Assembly (NCBI GenBank): GCA_963921935.1
Contig: OY998179.1
Coordinates: 23,929,114-23,993,113, forward strand
Origin: Galeruca laticollis
Lineage: Eukaryota > Arthropoda > Insecta > Coleoptera > Chrysomelidae
Length of the DNA: 64,000 bases
Direction of reading: 5' to 3'
Both the position numbers and the translations under genes were made by a program. The notes below the pieces were generated by a model. That model was not told the origin of the DNA. It worked only from the letters and a program-made list of their open reading frames with translations, and did no database searches. Below, piece after piece: positions 1-12,406 of this stretch. Positions within the stretch are counted from its first letter, which is position 1; each line of letters begins with the position of its first letter.

Positions 1-2060
1 CTATCATACTATACAAGCAATTAATATTCATTATTTTTTTGTATCGTTATTTATCCTTATTATATACTAAATATTATTAGGTAAAAAAATAAAAATTGCG
101 TGTTTTATTTAAATATACCCATTTCCTATCAAAATCAAAGATATATAATGTATATTTTCATGTATTTGTGTTTCAAATTGATAATTTTATCATAAATTTC
201 TATTTAAATTATATGCATTTGATATTCAAATTAGCCTCAATATGGCGGATGGGCGGAGCTTATACTCAATTGTCGCCACTGTCTTGTATATAGTCACTAT
301 AATTGAAGTTCTATACAGCGCCATCCATCAAGACGGTGGAACAGTTGAACTAAGTAGAAAGTTGTTCGTTTGCAAAAATGTGCGTGCAACAAATCTCAAA
401 AAATACATTGATTTGAGATTTCATATTTTCAGAATCGAATTCTCTGGGCTTCCTTTTGGGGATCACGTTTTGGCGTCCAAATTGGTGACCACAAATTGTC
501 AAAACTGTCAAAATCACACCATCACTTAATGGCTTATATCTTTTTATAATAATATAAAACTTAACCAAAATACCTGATCCCCAAGACAAAGGTCCCAGTT
601 ATATTATGTTAAAATTTCAACACTTAATTTCACTGCGTTCTTTAGATTTGCTGTTTACAAAATGATTTAAATTTTGTTGCAAGTCACGGGTGCCAACTGT
701 TTTCAGGTTCCTCAAACGTGAGGCCCCTAATAATGCACATCTTATTTTGTTGCCAAGCTCAGAATGGAAAAAGTGTTTTGGAAATTGGTTTTCGTTGACA
801 ACAAAATTACTTACAATCACAGGCAAAACGGTTAGAGGCAAAACAAGGAGCATTAAAATTAAAATGACAAGTAGTGGTGATGATCCAGATATAGTAGTAG
901 AACGGGCCAGAAATTGAGATGCTTCTTGGAAAAAACAAGAAATTTAAAATAAGAGGAAGAAGAGAAAAGTATTTAGATTTGAAGAGAATATTTTGAATAA
1001 ATTCTTCTGTTTTCTTTTTTGTGAATTGTGAATTTTATTTGTCATTATTCTTTACGAAAATATGATGGAAAATCTAGTACATAAAACGTCACCATTAAAA
1101 TTATTTTCATTGTGTTAAAATTATTAATAATAAACTAACAATGTTTTCTGAACACCAGGTATTTAAGTAAATTAGATACGCATAAACAATTCCCCGTTTA
1201 TAAACGGAATTGTATAACGGTCTCTATTTTTAGATTAGATGTTTTTAAAACTATCAAAAAAGTTTGTTAACCATTTCAATTTGAAGACCTTGGCAAAGGC
1301 GGAGATGTATAACAATGAAAACTACAGGAAAAAAAACTTGAGAATTCTGTGAAGATACAGTTTTACCAAAATTCAAGGTAAGGCATAACTACGAAGCGTC
1401 CATATTTGAATTAAAAATTATCGTAGATATGAAAATTGATGTTTTACATAATATACGAAATAATCAAAATTATTTATTTTGTCTCTAAGTAGACGTACAC
1501 TCCACTCTATATGTGTTTAAATGACTCATTGATAACCCTACTGAATTTCTAGTAAAGGATATGTTTACAAACGGTAGGGTACGAAGACCTTCATAATAAA
1601 CATGATCTTTTTGTCGGAACATACTTTAAAAAGACTGATTTAAAAAAATATTGTTTATACCAAATTATATCATCAAAACTATTGATTTAAACACGTAAGT
1701 CGAAAACCTTGAACCATCTTTAATCTCCGATGGTTTCGGAAATCCTTTTGATAATGTTTACTAATGATTCACGGGTATATTTTCAAGAATCGATTAATCA
1801 TGCAAAATAAACACTTGTATTAAAAACAAATATTCTCATTATTATTTACTCTCTATTTACTATCACTATTTTCAGAACTACTACCTGTAAAACAAAGAAA
1901 CGACAATTATAGTTTATTCTTTAATTTGTGAATTCCCTTTAACACGTTTTTAACTACTTTTTTTTTAAATACACAAGTCCTTTTGATTTGAATGTACGAG
2001 GATATATTGAAAAATTCTTAGCCTACTTTAGAACCAAACAAAATTTCAATGTCAAAATAT
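1..2060. other. Non-coding AT-rich DNA, no gene seen
   Basis: Only short open frames (65 to 95 codons) occur here, overlapping on both strands, with no recognisable domain and no codon pattern. A possible mariner end (TACGAGG at 1994-2000) lies just before the mariner pseudogene. I see no RNA gene or strong repeat. Confidence 0.5.
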
Positions 2061-2064
2061 TTTA

Positions 2065-3126
2065 TTACTCAACATATACTCCTCTTAATTGGATACATTT
2101 ATTACAGCGAACCTGCAACGTCTCTAGACCTTTCAAAAAAAAGTTTTCTTCTTGCTCTGCAAACCAGACCTCCGCAGCTTTTATTACCTCCCCGTTGGAA
2201 GAAAATTTACAACCTTTTAAACTTTTTTTCAGTTGAGGAAAGAGATGATAGTCGGACGGAGTCAAATCTGGTGAATAAGAGGGGTGCTCTTGTAATTCAA
2301 ACCCTAAATCACGAATTTTTTGCATGGCAACATGAGATTTGTGTGCAGAGGCGTTGTCTTGCAAAAACAAAACACATTTGGCTAGCTTTCTGTGTCTTTT
2401 CTCTTTAATTTTTTCCCGTAGAGTGGTCAGTAATGTCGAATAGTAATCTCCAGTTATTGTTCTACTCTTATCCAAAAACTCAATCATGATTACTCCATGG
2501 CAATCCCAAAAAACTGAAGCAAGAACTTTTCCAGCAGATTTTTGGACACGAAACTTCTTAGGTCTTGGAGAACCAGAGTGTCGTCATTCCATCGATTGCT
2601 GCTTTGTTTCTGGATTGTAGAAATGTACCCAAGTCTCATCTATAGTAACAATTTGGTTTAAGAAGTCTACATCGTTTTCAAATCGACCACAGATCGAACG
2701 CGATGCTTCTACCCTTGCACGCTTTTGGTCAACATTCAAATATTTGGGGATCCATTTTGCAGCAATTTTTCTCATGTCTAAATTGACGTGAACTATATGA
2801 CGCACGCGTTCGTATGAAATATTCAGTGCTTCAGATATCCGTTTTAGCCCAATTCGACGGCCTGATAAAATCATGTCATGAACTGCATCGATATTTTCGG
2901 GGACTGACACAGAAACTGGCCTTCCCGATCGGTCATCATCTTCAATGGAAAATTCACCTCTTTCGAAGCTTGCAGTCCAATTTTTCACGGTTGCATACGG
3001 AGGACATTCATTGCCAAGGGTATTAAGCATAACTTCGTAAACCTTACCTCTTAACCCTTTTAAATACAGGTACTTGACGATGGCTCGATACTCCAATTTT
3101 TCGATTTTCACAATTTCGGTTGACAT
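2065..3126 (-). pseudogene. mariner-family transposase, one in-frame stop
   Basis: This is a full-length mariner transposase (about 353 codons, the family's usual size) that cuts and pastes its own element at TA sites. The start at 3126 begins MSTEIVKIEK. The N-terminal helix-turn-helix half is followed by the WVHFYNPETKQQSMEW-type signature (residues about 163-181). The catalytic triad is visible: D in TIDETW, D in LQDNASAH and D in SPDLTPSDYHLF, with 34 residues between the second and third (DD34D). A single TGA at 2584-2586 replaces the conserved Trp of the MEWRHSG motif; the frame is otherwise open to the TAA at 2065. The terminal repeats are not clear, so only the gene is delimited. It is inactive as it stands, but only lightly decayed. 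Confidence 0.92.
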
Positions 3127-3549
3127 CTTATTACTTTTAATTTATTGCGCAACTCTGGTTTACTTTTTTGACGTCAAACTTTACACTGACACTTCTAAGT
3201 TATAGTTCGTTGCTATGGTAACACAATATTTTGTTTATGCGTGGAACTCTCCGACGGGAGAGCGGCAAAATTCAAAATCAATTAAATACGTTTTTCCTTT
3301 ACACTATAGTTGAGAGTTTCTAATAAGCGCAATCTGAAGTCAAAAGTAAAAAATAATAGGTATGTCGTTGATGTTTTGTTCAATATGATACATGATGTCA
3401 ATGGCAGGAACGGACGAAATTGCTCCCGTTTAGCGGCGCTGATGTAGTTGGAGGTCTTTCGTTTTTGACCGCCTGTTCTTTTTATAATATGACGATTACT
3501 GTGTTCTGTTCTATTTTGTATTTTTTTTGTTGGTTTTGAGATTTTTTTT

Positions 3550-3687
3550 TTGGCAAAATTAGCGATAGATATTAAACAGATTTTAAACAGATATGGTGAT
3601 TGGACAGTAAAACAATTTAAGAAAGAGTTGAGAAATAGGGATGCGAAGGTTGTTGGGAAAAAACAAAACATACGGCGGGTGATATAA
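3550..3687 (+). pseudogene. SAP-like domain fragment (possible Gag remnant)
   Basis: A short open stretch ends at TAA 3685-3687 and reads WTVKQFKKELRNRDAKVVGK near its end. That has the helix-loop-helix pattern of a SAP domain (leucine/phenylalanine spacing, then G-K-K). SAP domains occur at the N terminus of some insect gypsy Gag proteins, including the element at 38.9 kb here. There is no start codon or downstream Gag, so this is at most a fragment. The match is short and could be chance. Confidence 0.3.
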
Positions 3688-3962
3688 ACATGTCTTGAAG
3701 TTATCTTTGAATGTAACAGTTAAGTTAACTTTAGGTTTTAAAATGTTAATTTAATACTTTTAAAATACAAAGAAGAGAAGTAAAAAGAAGAAACAGGCAA
3801 AAGAAGAACATACTGAAATTAATAACAACTGGAACAACCACAACACCGCGTACAAATGAAGCCACGAAGTTAGACAAGAACAACTGCTGTGGGAGTGAAG
3901 GCAATCTTTGTTACACTCGTGCTGTTAAATAGCAGAAATGCGATAATTATTTTTAAATTTAA

Positions 3963-6386
3963 CCTTCATAGGACTGGCCGGGGTCCGTTTGTACCCCATG
4001 ACGTATGTTTTTGCTGTATCTTTGTAAACGCAAATTTTTAAACATTGATCTTTCATCTAGCTGCAGTTTATGAATTATTTTGATAAAATATGATGTATTT
4101 AGTAGTTTTTATTGGCTGGTATAAACAAAAAATAGTTTTATATTCCAGGGGTCTCTTCAGACCCCGGTCAGCCTTTTACGTCCGATAAAACAATCCCGGT
4201 AACTGTTAGTAAAATAGGGGATTCCCATACATTTAACGTTTTTTTACTCACAGGGAATTTGCCCATATAATTGTAAAATGAAAATTACCAATTCAAATGG
4301 GGGATTCCCCGCACTGCGATATAATTTTTAGACTTGAATATTCGGGTTAGTCTCTTGTGATATTGCGAGTAAGGTACATCGTTTTGAAAATGAGTCAGTT
4401 TTTATTTACAAACAATCGCAAGGGGCTTACTGACGACGAGATGTTACGTATACTTGAAACTAATGATCCAGAGTTTGATAGTGTTATCAATGAGGAAACA
4501 TCGAGTGACTTTGAAGATGAAGACATTGTCACAGAAGTAGAGGAAGAAAATTATGTAATAGTTGTTGATCAAAGTATGTATAGAGAAAACGAACCGAGAG
4601 GAACCAACAGTTAGTAACAGCCTGGGCATTCCAGTATATAAATCTAAAGATGGAACTGAGTGGTCAAAAATTCCAGGAAACACAAAAGTTAGACGTTCAA
4701 AAGCTAATATTCGGAGACATGCTCTAGGCCTTACAAATTACAGTTCTGATATCTCTAGTATACAAGACGCTTTTCTTCTTTTCCTATCTCCGGATATTCT
4801 GAACATAATAGTAACCGAAACAAACAGAAAGGCACAAACATATTATGATAAATGGAATATAGAAAATCCGAATAAAATTAAAATTTTTGTACCTGTTGAT
4901 TCTACAGAGATTGAAGCTTATATTGGACTGTTGCTTATTCTTGGCGCACTTCACGGATCGAAAGAGGCTATCGATATGCTCCGGTGTCAAGATATTTCTT
5001 ACTGTCGTCCTATAATTCCTGCTGCAATGTCAAGAGACAGATTCAAACAAATTACTTCATTTTTACGCTTTGATAATTTTCAAACAAGATAAGAACGAAA
5101 ATTAGTAGATAAGCTAGCTCCGATAAGAGATATATTCGATATTTTCACTTCTAATTGTGAAAAATCACTTAATCCTGGCGACCATCTATGTGTAGATGAG
5201 CAGCTTGTACCATTTAGGGGTAAGGCACCATTTTGAGTCTATATGAAGAGTAAACCTGATAAGTATGGAATCAAAATATGAGCTCTTGTGGACTGCACCA
5301 CTTCTTATATTGCTAACATGCAAGTTTATTTGGGTAAGTTATTTGAAAAGCAATATAGGCAAACTTTATATTCCTATGTATCTATTAATTTTTAGGAAAA
5401 CAAGGTAACAAAGCGGAAAAGGGTCAAGGTCAAAGGGTTGTCCTAGATTTGACAGACCATTTGAAAGGCGGATTTGGAATAACGACCGATAACTTTTTTA
5501 CAAGTTTAGAACTTGCTGACAAGTTGTGGAAAAAAAATATTACTTTATGTGGAACTCTCCGGAAAAATAAAACATTTATTCCCAGGGAACTTCTACCGGC
5601 ATCGTACAAGAAAGAGTTTTCAAGTATGTTTGCTTTTAGAAATCAAAGAACGCTAGTATCTTATGTTCCAAAACAAAAACATGCTGTCATCTTACTTTCA
5701 AGTGAGCATACTGATAGTAAAGTAGCTGGAGAAGAACATCACTATAAACCAGAAATTATTCTTCATTACAACAAAACAAAAGGTGCTGTCGACACTTCAG
5801 ATAAGTTGGCCAAAGAATATACAGTGCAGAGAAAGTCAAACCGCTGGCCAATGGCAATATTTTCGCATCTTATAGATATCGCAGGAATAAATGCTTATAA
5901 ATTGTGGTTACTGCAAAACCCGGATTGGCGAAAAAACAGTTTGGATAAACGTAAAATGTATATTTTGGGTCTAGGAAAAGAACTCATAAAGAAAAACGTT
6001 TTCCGGCGATATAATAATAAATACATTCAGACGAATAGGAAACGGCATATGACAGACATTTTTCCCGAACTACTGGATGCAATAGAACATAGAGTTGAAC
6101 AACAAAACATTACCAGGGGGCGCTGCCATATGTGTCAAAGAGGAAAAGACAGAAAATCCAGAAAAATATGTATTAGGTGTAATAACTTTGTGTGCCTAGA
6201 ACATTCAAAATCGGAGATAGTTTGTAAAAAATGTTAAAATATGTAGCTAGTAGTATTAGTGATTAAACTTCTTTTCTATATATTTAATTCAAAGAAAAAT
6301 ACAGCATTTCTGCAATTTTACGCATGGGGTCTTCTCGGACCCCAGTTAGTCCTTTTCGTAAAATTTTCATGTCCGTCCCATGAAGG
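3963..6386 (+). mobile_element. Complete piggyBac-family element (inactivated)
   Basis: The element is bounded by TTAA at 3959-3962 and again at 6387-6390, the piggyBac target duplication. The ends form short inverted repeats: CCTTCATAGGAC on the left and, read inward, CCTTCATGGGAC on the right, with one mismatch. Just inside each end lie GGGGTCCG / CGGACCCC blocks in inverse orientation. Length is 2424 bp, normal for the superfamily. It encodes one transposase in the same orientation. Confidence 0.9.
4390..6237 (+). pseudogene. piggyBac transposase, spliced, several stops
   Basis: The gene starts MSQFLFTNNRKGLTDDEMLR at 4390, with the acidic N terminus typical of piggyBac. A frameshift near 4600 moves the reading into the frame of NTKVRRSKANIRRHALG. 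The DDE-type catalytic aspartates are recognisable in GDHLCVDEQLVPFRGK, GITTDNFFTS and GAVDTSDKLAK. A 62-bp GT-AG intron lies at 5334-5395 (junction ...QVYLG/KQGN). In-frame stops occur at 5090 (TAA) and, in the two lines after it, as TGA in PF*VYMKSK and KI*ALVD. The C-terminal cysteine-rich zinc domain (CHMCQRG...CIRCNNFVCLEHSK...CKKC) is intact. The 5449-6237 section is an unbroken 262-codon frame. Confidence 0.9.
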
Positions 6387-6390
6387 TTAA

Positions 6391-6887
6391 AAGAAAAAAA
6401 TTCTAGGGATTCTAAATACATTAAAATCCCTGTTTATTGTATGTACGAAAATATAAGACAATGTAACTAGCAATTTTATGAAATATTTGATACGCATTGA
6501 TATTGAAAAGAAATTAAAACCGAGCAATAAGGTGATCGCTCTTTCAATCCGCCATTTGTCTCTATATGAGCATTTTGCTAACTTTATTGGTAAAATGTCT
6601 GCAGTTTGGCAACGCCGACTTGATTGAAGTTGACCATTCGTCTATCTGAGTTTATGTGCCTCCTTAAGCGATGAATATGGTGAAGTTTCGAGCAGTACCC
6701 CGCACATCATTTTGAGGCAGGTTGTTTGAAGCAGCGTACCCTAAGCAAGCATTTTTCTCATCGAGCGACAAACTACGTATAATAAACGTTTATGTCGTGA
6801 GCATTTGGCTCATTCAACGAATTATTGTATATAATTTTAAATATTGTTCCAATTTAATATTGTGATTTTACTGCTATTAAATATACA
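6391..6887. other. Non-coding stretch between two piggyBac copies
   Basis: No open frame or recognisable motif. It probably includes the 5' untranslated DNA of the next piggyBac-like gene. I looked for a CCTTCAT- or CCCTAGA-type end after a TTAA and did not find a convincing one. Confidence 0.4.
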
Positions 6888-7640
6888 ATGAGTCGAGGGA
6901 AAATATTAGTGCAAATGGCTTTGGAGTCCCAAGAAGAAGAATTGAATGGTAGGTTATTGGTTAATAATATAATTTTGTGTTTATTACGTTTCTCTTACTA
7001 GCGACCAATATTCCATGGCTCTTGGCACATAATGACGATTGTAACGAAGAACAGCGGTTGGATGAATATGAATCAGATACCCCCTCGGTCCACAGCAATC
7101 ACCTAACTGATTCTAAACAATCCCCAGTTGATTCCTCAGACGAAGACGAATACATACAGCAGACGGATCTTTCATATGTTGGAAGAGATAAATCTGCCAT
7201 TTGGACAAAGTTTCCACCTCGTACTAATATTCGACGAGCTAAGGAAAATATAGTTATCAAACTTCCAGGCGTGAAACCAATAGCAAGAGACGCAAAGACA
7301 GTTGTAGATTCATGGAAATTATATTTCTCTGATGATATGATATTGCATATAACAAATTGTACTAATATGTATCTTCAAAAATGCGTCAAAATTATGCAGG
7401 AGAGAGGGATTGCCCCGATACCACACCTCACGAAATAACGGCTCTCATAGGTCTTCTTTACATGGCAGGTGTAAAAAAATCCGCTCATCTCAATATTCAT
7501 GAATTATGGGCGGACGATGTGACTTATCCTGTATGTTTTCGCGCTGTGATGTCAAGTCGAAGATTTTATACGCTTTTGGAGGCTTTTAGATTTGATGACT
7601 TGAATGATAGAAATCAAAGGAAGATATTAGACATTGAACT
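6888..7640 (+). pseudogene. piggyBac-like transposase, 5' part only
   Basis: Exon 1 (6888-6948, MSRGKILVQMALESQEEELN) joins through a GT-AG intron (6949-7001) to exon 2 in a compatible phase. Exon 2 carries the acidic region and FPPRTNIRRAKENIV, the same landmark as NTKVRRSKANIRR in the neighbouring copy. A frameshift near 7390 is followed by ITALIGLLYMAGVKKSAHLN and AVMSSRRFYTLLEAFRFDDL, the standard pre-catalytic piggyBac block. Homology ends near 7640, before the first catalytic Asp, and foreign sequence follows. It is a different family from the 3963-6386 element, judging by protein divergence. Confidence 0.82.
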
Positions 7641-7882
7641 GAACGATGAAATAAAAAATATATTTTGTTTAAATCTTCATATATTTGAACTAATGTTCAA
7701 TTTAAACTTGTTGACGAGTTTCACTAACACAGTAGCTTTGTCAAAACGAATGAAGGTAAAATATAAAAATGTCTTAATATATACAGTGCTAAATCTATTT
7801 ACTAAGGTTAAGAATGGTATCAAAAGATATTACCTGGAAATTCATTCACTACAAACATTCCTAAGCTATCTTCTAGGTAAAG

Positions 7883-8112
7883 AGGTTCAATAAAGGAGAC
7901 TGATTGATATCTATTTGGTCGTTAAGGGGATTACCTGAATATTTATTTTTGTTAATCTCTAGGGCTTCTAATAAATTTAAACTAAAGGATTTACCGACTA
8001 CATGAAGAATTTCAAAATTTGGGTCGAAAATGTGTTGGTTTTCTAATAAATGATTTGAATAGTTAGAATCTAATTTTTTGTTGTCAGAGCTACATTTGTG
8101 TTCCGAAATTCT
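7883..8112 (-). pseudogene. Penelope-like GIY-YIG endonuclease, C-terminal scrap
   Basis: On the minus strand the frame reads EHKCSSDNKKLDSNYSNHLL and then FEILHVVGKSFSLNLLEALE, ending in LEINKNKY. This is the pattern of the end of a GIY-YIG endonuclease attached to Penelope-type reverse transcriptases: a basic helix, then S/NHL..N.H, EIL and a final LE..EI helix. A stop lies just upstream and no reverse transcriptase part is present. It abuts the break point of the truncated piggyBac. Confidence 0.6.
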
Positions 8113-8367
8113 AGTTTATCTAGTCGGTGAGGAAGAATGTCATCTTGTATATTTGCATCCAATAATAAACAAAATAAACAAAACTTAGGAAGAATAACTT
8201 CTCATACCGTTTAATCAAAACACATTAGAACGAGAAAGTATTCCCTCCGACAGAATTTATTCTTGTTTACAGTGTGGCTTCATATTTGAAAGACATTCGA
8301 CCTTTACGTGCGCATTCCAGTGTGTTTATTCATTTCAGTGGAAAAACGTAACCTAGAATTTAATTTT

Positions 8368-8619
8368 TTAATTGGCGTTTTGACATTTTGATTTTTGTGG
8401 TGAAATTTTGTCTTGACTGTGAGTTTGGTGTATTCGTTCCCGGTGTCGAATTTTTATTATTTTTCTAAAATTAATAGTCTGAATAGATAGACGAATCATA
8501 AACTTTTCTAATGAAGAAATTGAATATATTTTATCAATATCCATAACATCTTCTTCGTCGTCAGTTAAAAGTTCCACAAAAATATCTTGGATATCGTTTG
8601 GCAACATTGCAAAATTCAA
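8368..8619 (-). CDS. Small hypothetical ORF, 83 aa
   Basis: The frame starts MNFAMLPNDIQDIFVELLTD and is acidic in its first half and basic in its second. I do not recognise it. The opening looks like the N terminus of a transposon-encoded protein (hydrophobic/acidic helix followed by DDEEDV), but no catalytic or zinc motif follows. A second unrecognised minus frame of 65 codons lies at 8870-9067. Either may be non-coding. Confidence 0.2.
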   Translation of the reverse strand: MNFAMLPNDIQDIFVELLTDDEEDVMDIDKIYSISSLEKFMIRLSIQTINFRKIIKIRHRERIHQTHSQDKISPQKSKCQNAN

Positions 8620-9067
8620 AGAAAACCAAGTAAAAACACAATCAAAATATTCATAATATATTTAATTGATATTATAAATGTCAAATTGTTGACAGCACCG
8701 ACAGAACAGAACAACTCGAAAATCATGTTTTTCCTCAATGTTAACTTTAACCGATATCCCTTCTCCCCGACAAAATTAAATCCGCCATTTTGAAGATAAC
8801 TACAACATGTGACGACATTCTACAAGTTAACTTTCAGCTATTTGTAAAAATATTTTATAATACCAGCCCTTAATAGAAAGGTAAATCGTTCATTATCTTA
8901 ACTAATTCCTGTGTCCTCTCAATGAATGATAAATTGTCATTTTCAAATGGGAATAATAAATACATATAATTTTTATAATTTGCGTATAAAAGAGACTTCA
9001 TTATAACATTCTTTACAGTGTCACAATGAAGTCTTTTGAACACTCTTTTAGTCATTTTTAGTTCCAT

Positions 9068-9996
9068 GCAGTTGGTTATTGTATGTTATAAATTTTTTTA
9101 TTTGACATTTGACTTTAACCTTGTAATAAATTATAGAATGGTCTAGCGTTGTTCTAGCTAGCAAATTATTATATTAAATGGTCTTAAAGATATATAATAA
9201 ATACATAATGTACGCTAACGTTTCTTCATCTTCATCTTCATGTATTATAGAAATTAGTCTGTTCATGATATAATATAAATAGATCGCAAGCACATACGAA
9301 GAAGCTCTTTTTTAAACAAATAATCATCCTCTGTTTGCTTAAATGAAAATTTGTTACAATTTACACAATTATTCGCTCATAAATGTCAAAAGTGTTGAAT
9401 AAAACCATCTTTGATCTGACCAATCAGGAATCTACAGAATTGCCAACTTAAATTCAAACCACTCCTCCTAGTTTACTTAAAAAATTAAATAAATGCGAAT
9501 TATAAAAAATGTTGTGTAAAACTTGTGTCACAATAACTTTGTGTAGTACTCGTGATTTGCGCAACTCGTACTACAAAACGAGTCATTGTGAAACTTGTTT
9601 TATAATTCACTGTTGTTTGATTCCAGATTGGCATCCTTTTATAGATAACCTATATGTTAAATGAACACTTGTAACTACTGTATGCAATATGAATACTAAC
9701 AATTAACATGACAGTACAGCATACAGATGATGTTGAAAAACTACATGGTTTAATTACGACCTCTACGACAGAAATTATAATTTTGAAAGCAGCTCTTTAG
9801 GGATAACACATTAACAATAAACTAATCAAAACGTTTATATTTGAATGTAAATAAGCTGACATTGACAATTGACAGTTAAAAGACCTCCAGCGTAACTTGC
9901 GCCACCTACTTATAGCTTTCCAGATTGCCTTCCATTAACTAGATTGTTGATTGTCATAAAAATTTAACTAGAACGCTCTCTACCTCATGCATAGGT
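9068..9996. other. Non-coding stretch, nothing recognised
   Basis: AT-rich DNA without open frames. The segment around 9540-9595 contains an imperfect inverted repeat (GTAGTACTCGTGATTTGCGC against CGTACTACAAAACGAG) that could form a hairpin. No protein, tRNA or LTR signal was seen. Confidence 0.35.
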
Positions 9997-10470
9997 GACA
10001 CCTCAGATTAATACATAAAATAGATATGTTTGTTGTGTCTGTTTGATACCTTAAACATCGAGTCACATTCTAAGCTCACTTGCGAACGCTTCCACCGCTT
10101 TGCCATATTTACAAATTTTCTTTAGTTTCAGGAAAAATTAAATTGGAAATTTAATTGAAAATTTGTTAAAAAGTTATGCAAATAAGAAAAGTCATACTAA
10201 GTTTTGCATTTAAGTCGCTGCTTTTAAAAATAATTAAAAATAATTGAATTTGATTTAATAAAGGCATATTCTTATATAAATTTTAAACAAGTATTTCTTG
10301 TAACGAAATGTGGTTACATTGCTCAAAATTTCAGTACCTGCTTATATGTCTGGGGTAATCTATTTAGTAGGTTTGTCCTTGTTTAACTACAATTTAAAGG
10401 AAGATGCAAATATCGTCAGAGTGTGCCCCACGAATTTGTAGTAAATAATGTCAAACGTGTTTTTTTTATT
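9997..10470 (+). repeat. Dispersed repeat, copy A
   Basis: This block reappears in reverse orientation at about 21900-22432. Shared landmarks in order are CCTCAGATT, AATAGATATGTTTGTT, CATCGA(G/A)TCACATTCTAA, TTTGCCATATTTACAAATT, CAAGTATTTCTTGTAACG/ATAACC, ATTTCAGTACCTG and GCAAATATCGTCAGAGT, followed by AAATAATGTCAAA. The two copies are clearly diverged and carry indels. The end containing the ATCGTCAGAGT block resembles Penelope-type termini, so it may be a non-autonomous relative; that is inference. Confidence 0.7.
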
Positions 10471-10739
10471 ATGAGTAGTGAGTAAAAAGCTAGTTTTTTC
10501 GTTTCTATGTGTTTTTTAAGACTTTTACAAATTTTTATGTTAATGCATATAACTTTTTTGGTTTATCATGGTTCCTCAGTGCCAAGTTTGTCAGAAAAAC
10601 GGTCGAAATTACCAAGGCCATGTTTCCACAATACCATCCCCACTGTTAGTAATTCATTCATTATTTTACTACTGGCGCTTAGGATTATTGGCCGTAAAAG
10701 TAAACGTGTTTATGAGTAAATAGTTCTATGCTCTATTAA

Positions 10740-10830
10740 TGATGAACTTATCGGTGATTTTTAGGTCACCGGTATATCGACGACAGCGATTTATAAGTCA
10801 CTGCTCAGTGACTTAGGTCGCTGTTTCTGT
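10740..10830. other. Short palindromic segment
   Basis: Two nested hairpins are visible: CGGTGATTTTTAGGTCACCGG and AAGTCACTGCTCAGTGACTT. They sit upstream of the direct repeat at 10.9 kb. No function can be assigned. Confidence 0.4.
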
Positions 10831-10904
10831 TTCACTCGGCTAACTATCTATAAACTTTTCCACGGCGCAGCGACGGCTTTTATTCCGAGTATGAATCGTA
10901 TCAA

Positions 10905-11173
10905 GTCAGCAGCGCTATTCTCTAGATCGTTCGCTCTAAGTCACGTATTAGCATCGATGCGAACGGTCTAGGTGCGAACGGATGCTAGGACCGGTATTCT
11001 TGACTACTCTTCGTAGTCACATGCGAATGTTTGGATTCTCTGCTATAATAACATTTGGCAACGTAGTAATATTTGAGAAGTGTCAAATACAGGCCGATAT
11101 TTTAGAGTTATTTTATATTATGCTTAGGCTATGAAAGATAGGGAACGCGTAACGTGTATTTCAAGCCGATAAT
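10905..11173 (+). repeat. Direct repeat, unit 1
   Basis: About 265 bp are repeated in the same orientation at 12130-12406. Both units run through GATGCTAGGACCGGTATTCT, TTTGGATT(C/A)TCTGCTA, AACATTTGGCAACGTA and CGCGTAACGTGTATTTCAAG and end at CCGATAATTCGATA. They are close to 90 percent alike by eye. They do not start TG or end CA, so LTRs are unlikely. Confidence 0.75.
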
Positions 11174-12129
11174 TCGATAGCCATAGAACGCTCCCACTAA
11201 ATAGAGGTTAGTATTGTTTTGTTCGGCCCCACTAATGACCCCTCTCAAGCTAAACAGAAGTGAAGTCAGAGGTCTAACTGGTATTGTTTGTTTTAGGGTT
11301 CACCTACTTCTCCTTCTAGTTCTTATCCCTCTATTTTTCACCACTTGTCACTTGTTATGTTCGCCTAGATATTAGTCGTGACATTTGTGTCGTCCCCACC
11401 GAGTACACATAACCACCAAAGCCTGGAATCATATGTGACTGTATTGAGAAACTTGAAGACCACTCAACCTATCCACTGTACTGGCACGATTCATCAGCTA
11501 CGTAGAGTGCTAGCAGATAAGTTTAGATAATAAATTAGTGATCGCCCCTCAGGCGTCATATTTAATTGATAAGCTCTTGTAAACTATCAAGGTGACGTCA
11601 CACGAATAGTACTTGCTGTGGGGGTAACTAATTCTAATAACAAACTTCTAAACTAAACTAATATCAATTACAGTCACATTTGGCCCATAAATACCTGTTT
11701 GGTGGTGTGATACAGTTCTACTGCGAACATTCTGAGTTAACACTGTGCCTAACATATTTCTAAATGTATTGTAATTAGTAGGGTACATGGCTGTTTCTCT
11801 GTTTTAATCCAAGTAACCCATTTTAGGAATTGAAAAGGAAACCTCTACATATTAGATATTATTCTCTATCTTACAATAATATATCTGTTGCTTATTATTT
11901 TAGTAATATAGTGCAGTGGGCTGTCCCATCTCATCAGGGTGGTTTCGGATGTTAACTGGCGATAAATCCGTGGCGCACCGGAAAATTAAACCCCATATTT
12001 CAAACATATCGAAATCCCTATTTTATTGTGGAATCCACGTCCCACTGAGCTTCGTGGGTAGGTTACGGACGTGAAATATCTATCGCACATTCACTGCTCA
12101 ATTCTTCTAAATGAGAGTATTAAAAATCA

Positions 12130-12406
12130 GCGAGCCTGCTGCGCTATTCTCGAGATGGTTCGCAAAGTCACGTATGAGCAACGATGCGATCGGTCTAGGT
12201 GCGAATGGATGCTAGGACCGGTATTCTTGACTATTCTTCGTAGTGACATTCGAATGTTTGGATTATCTGCTAAAATAACATTTGGCAACGTATTAATTTT
12301 TGAGAAGTGTCAAATAAAAGACGATTTTTTAGGGTTATTTTATGTTATGCTTAGGCTATAAAAGAGAGAGAACGCGTAACGTGTATTTCAAGCCGATAAT
12401 TCGATA
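12130..12406 (+). repeat. Direct repeat, unit 2
   Basis: Second copy of the 10905-11173 unit, about 1.2 kb downstream. The intervening 11174-12129 holds no gene I can recognise. A 96-codon open frame through this unit (12071-12361) is not conserved as an open frame in unit 1, so it is unlikely to be coding. Confidence 0.75.

Noticed and set aside
3282..3671. 129-codon minus frame
   Set aside because: No motif; the opposite strand carries a more convincing SAP-like stretch.
10905..12406. LTR pair of a small retrotransposon
   Set aside because: The repeats lack TG...CA borders, no primer-binding site follows unit 1, and nothing coding lies between them.
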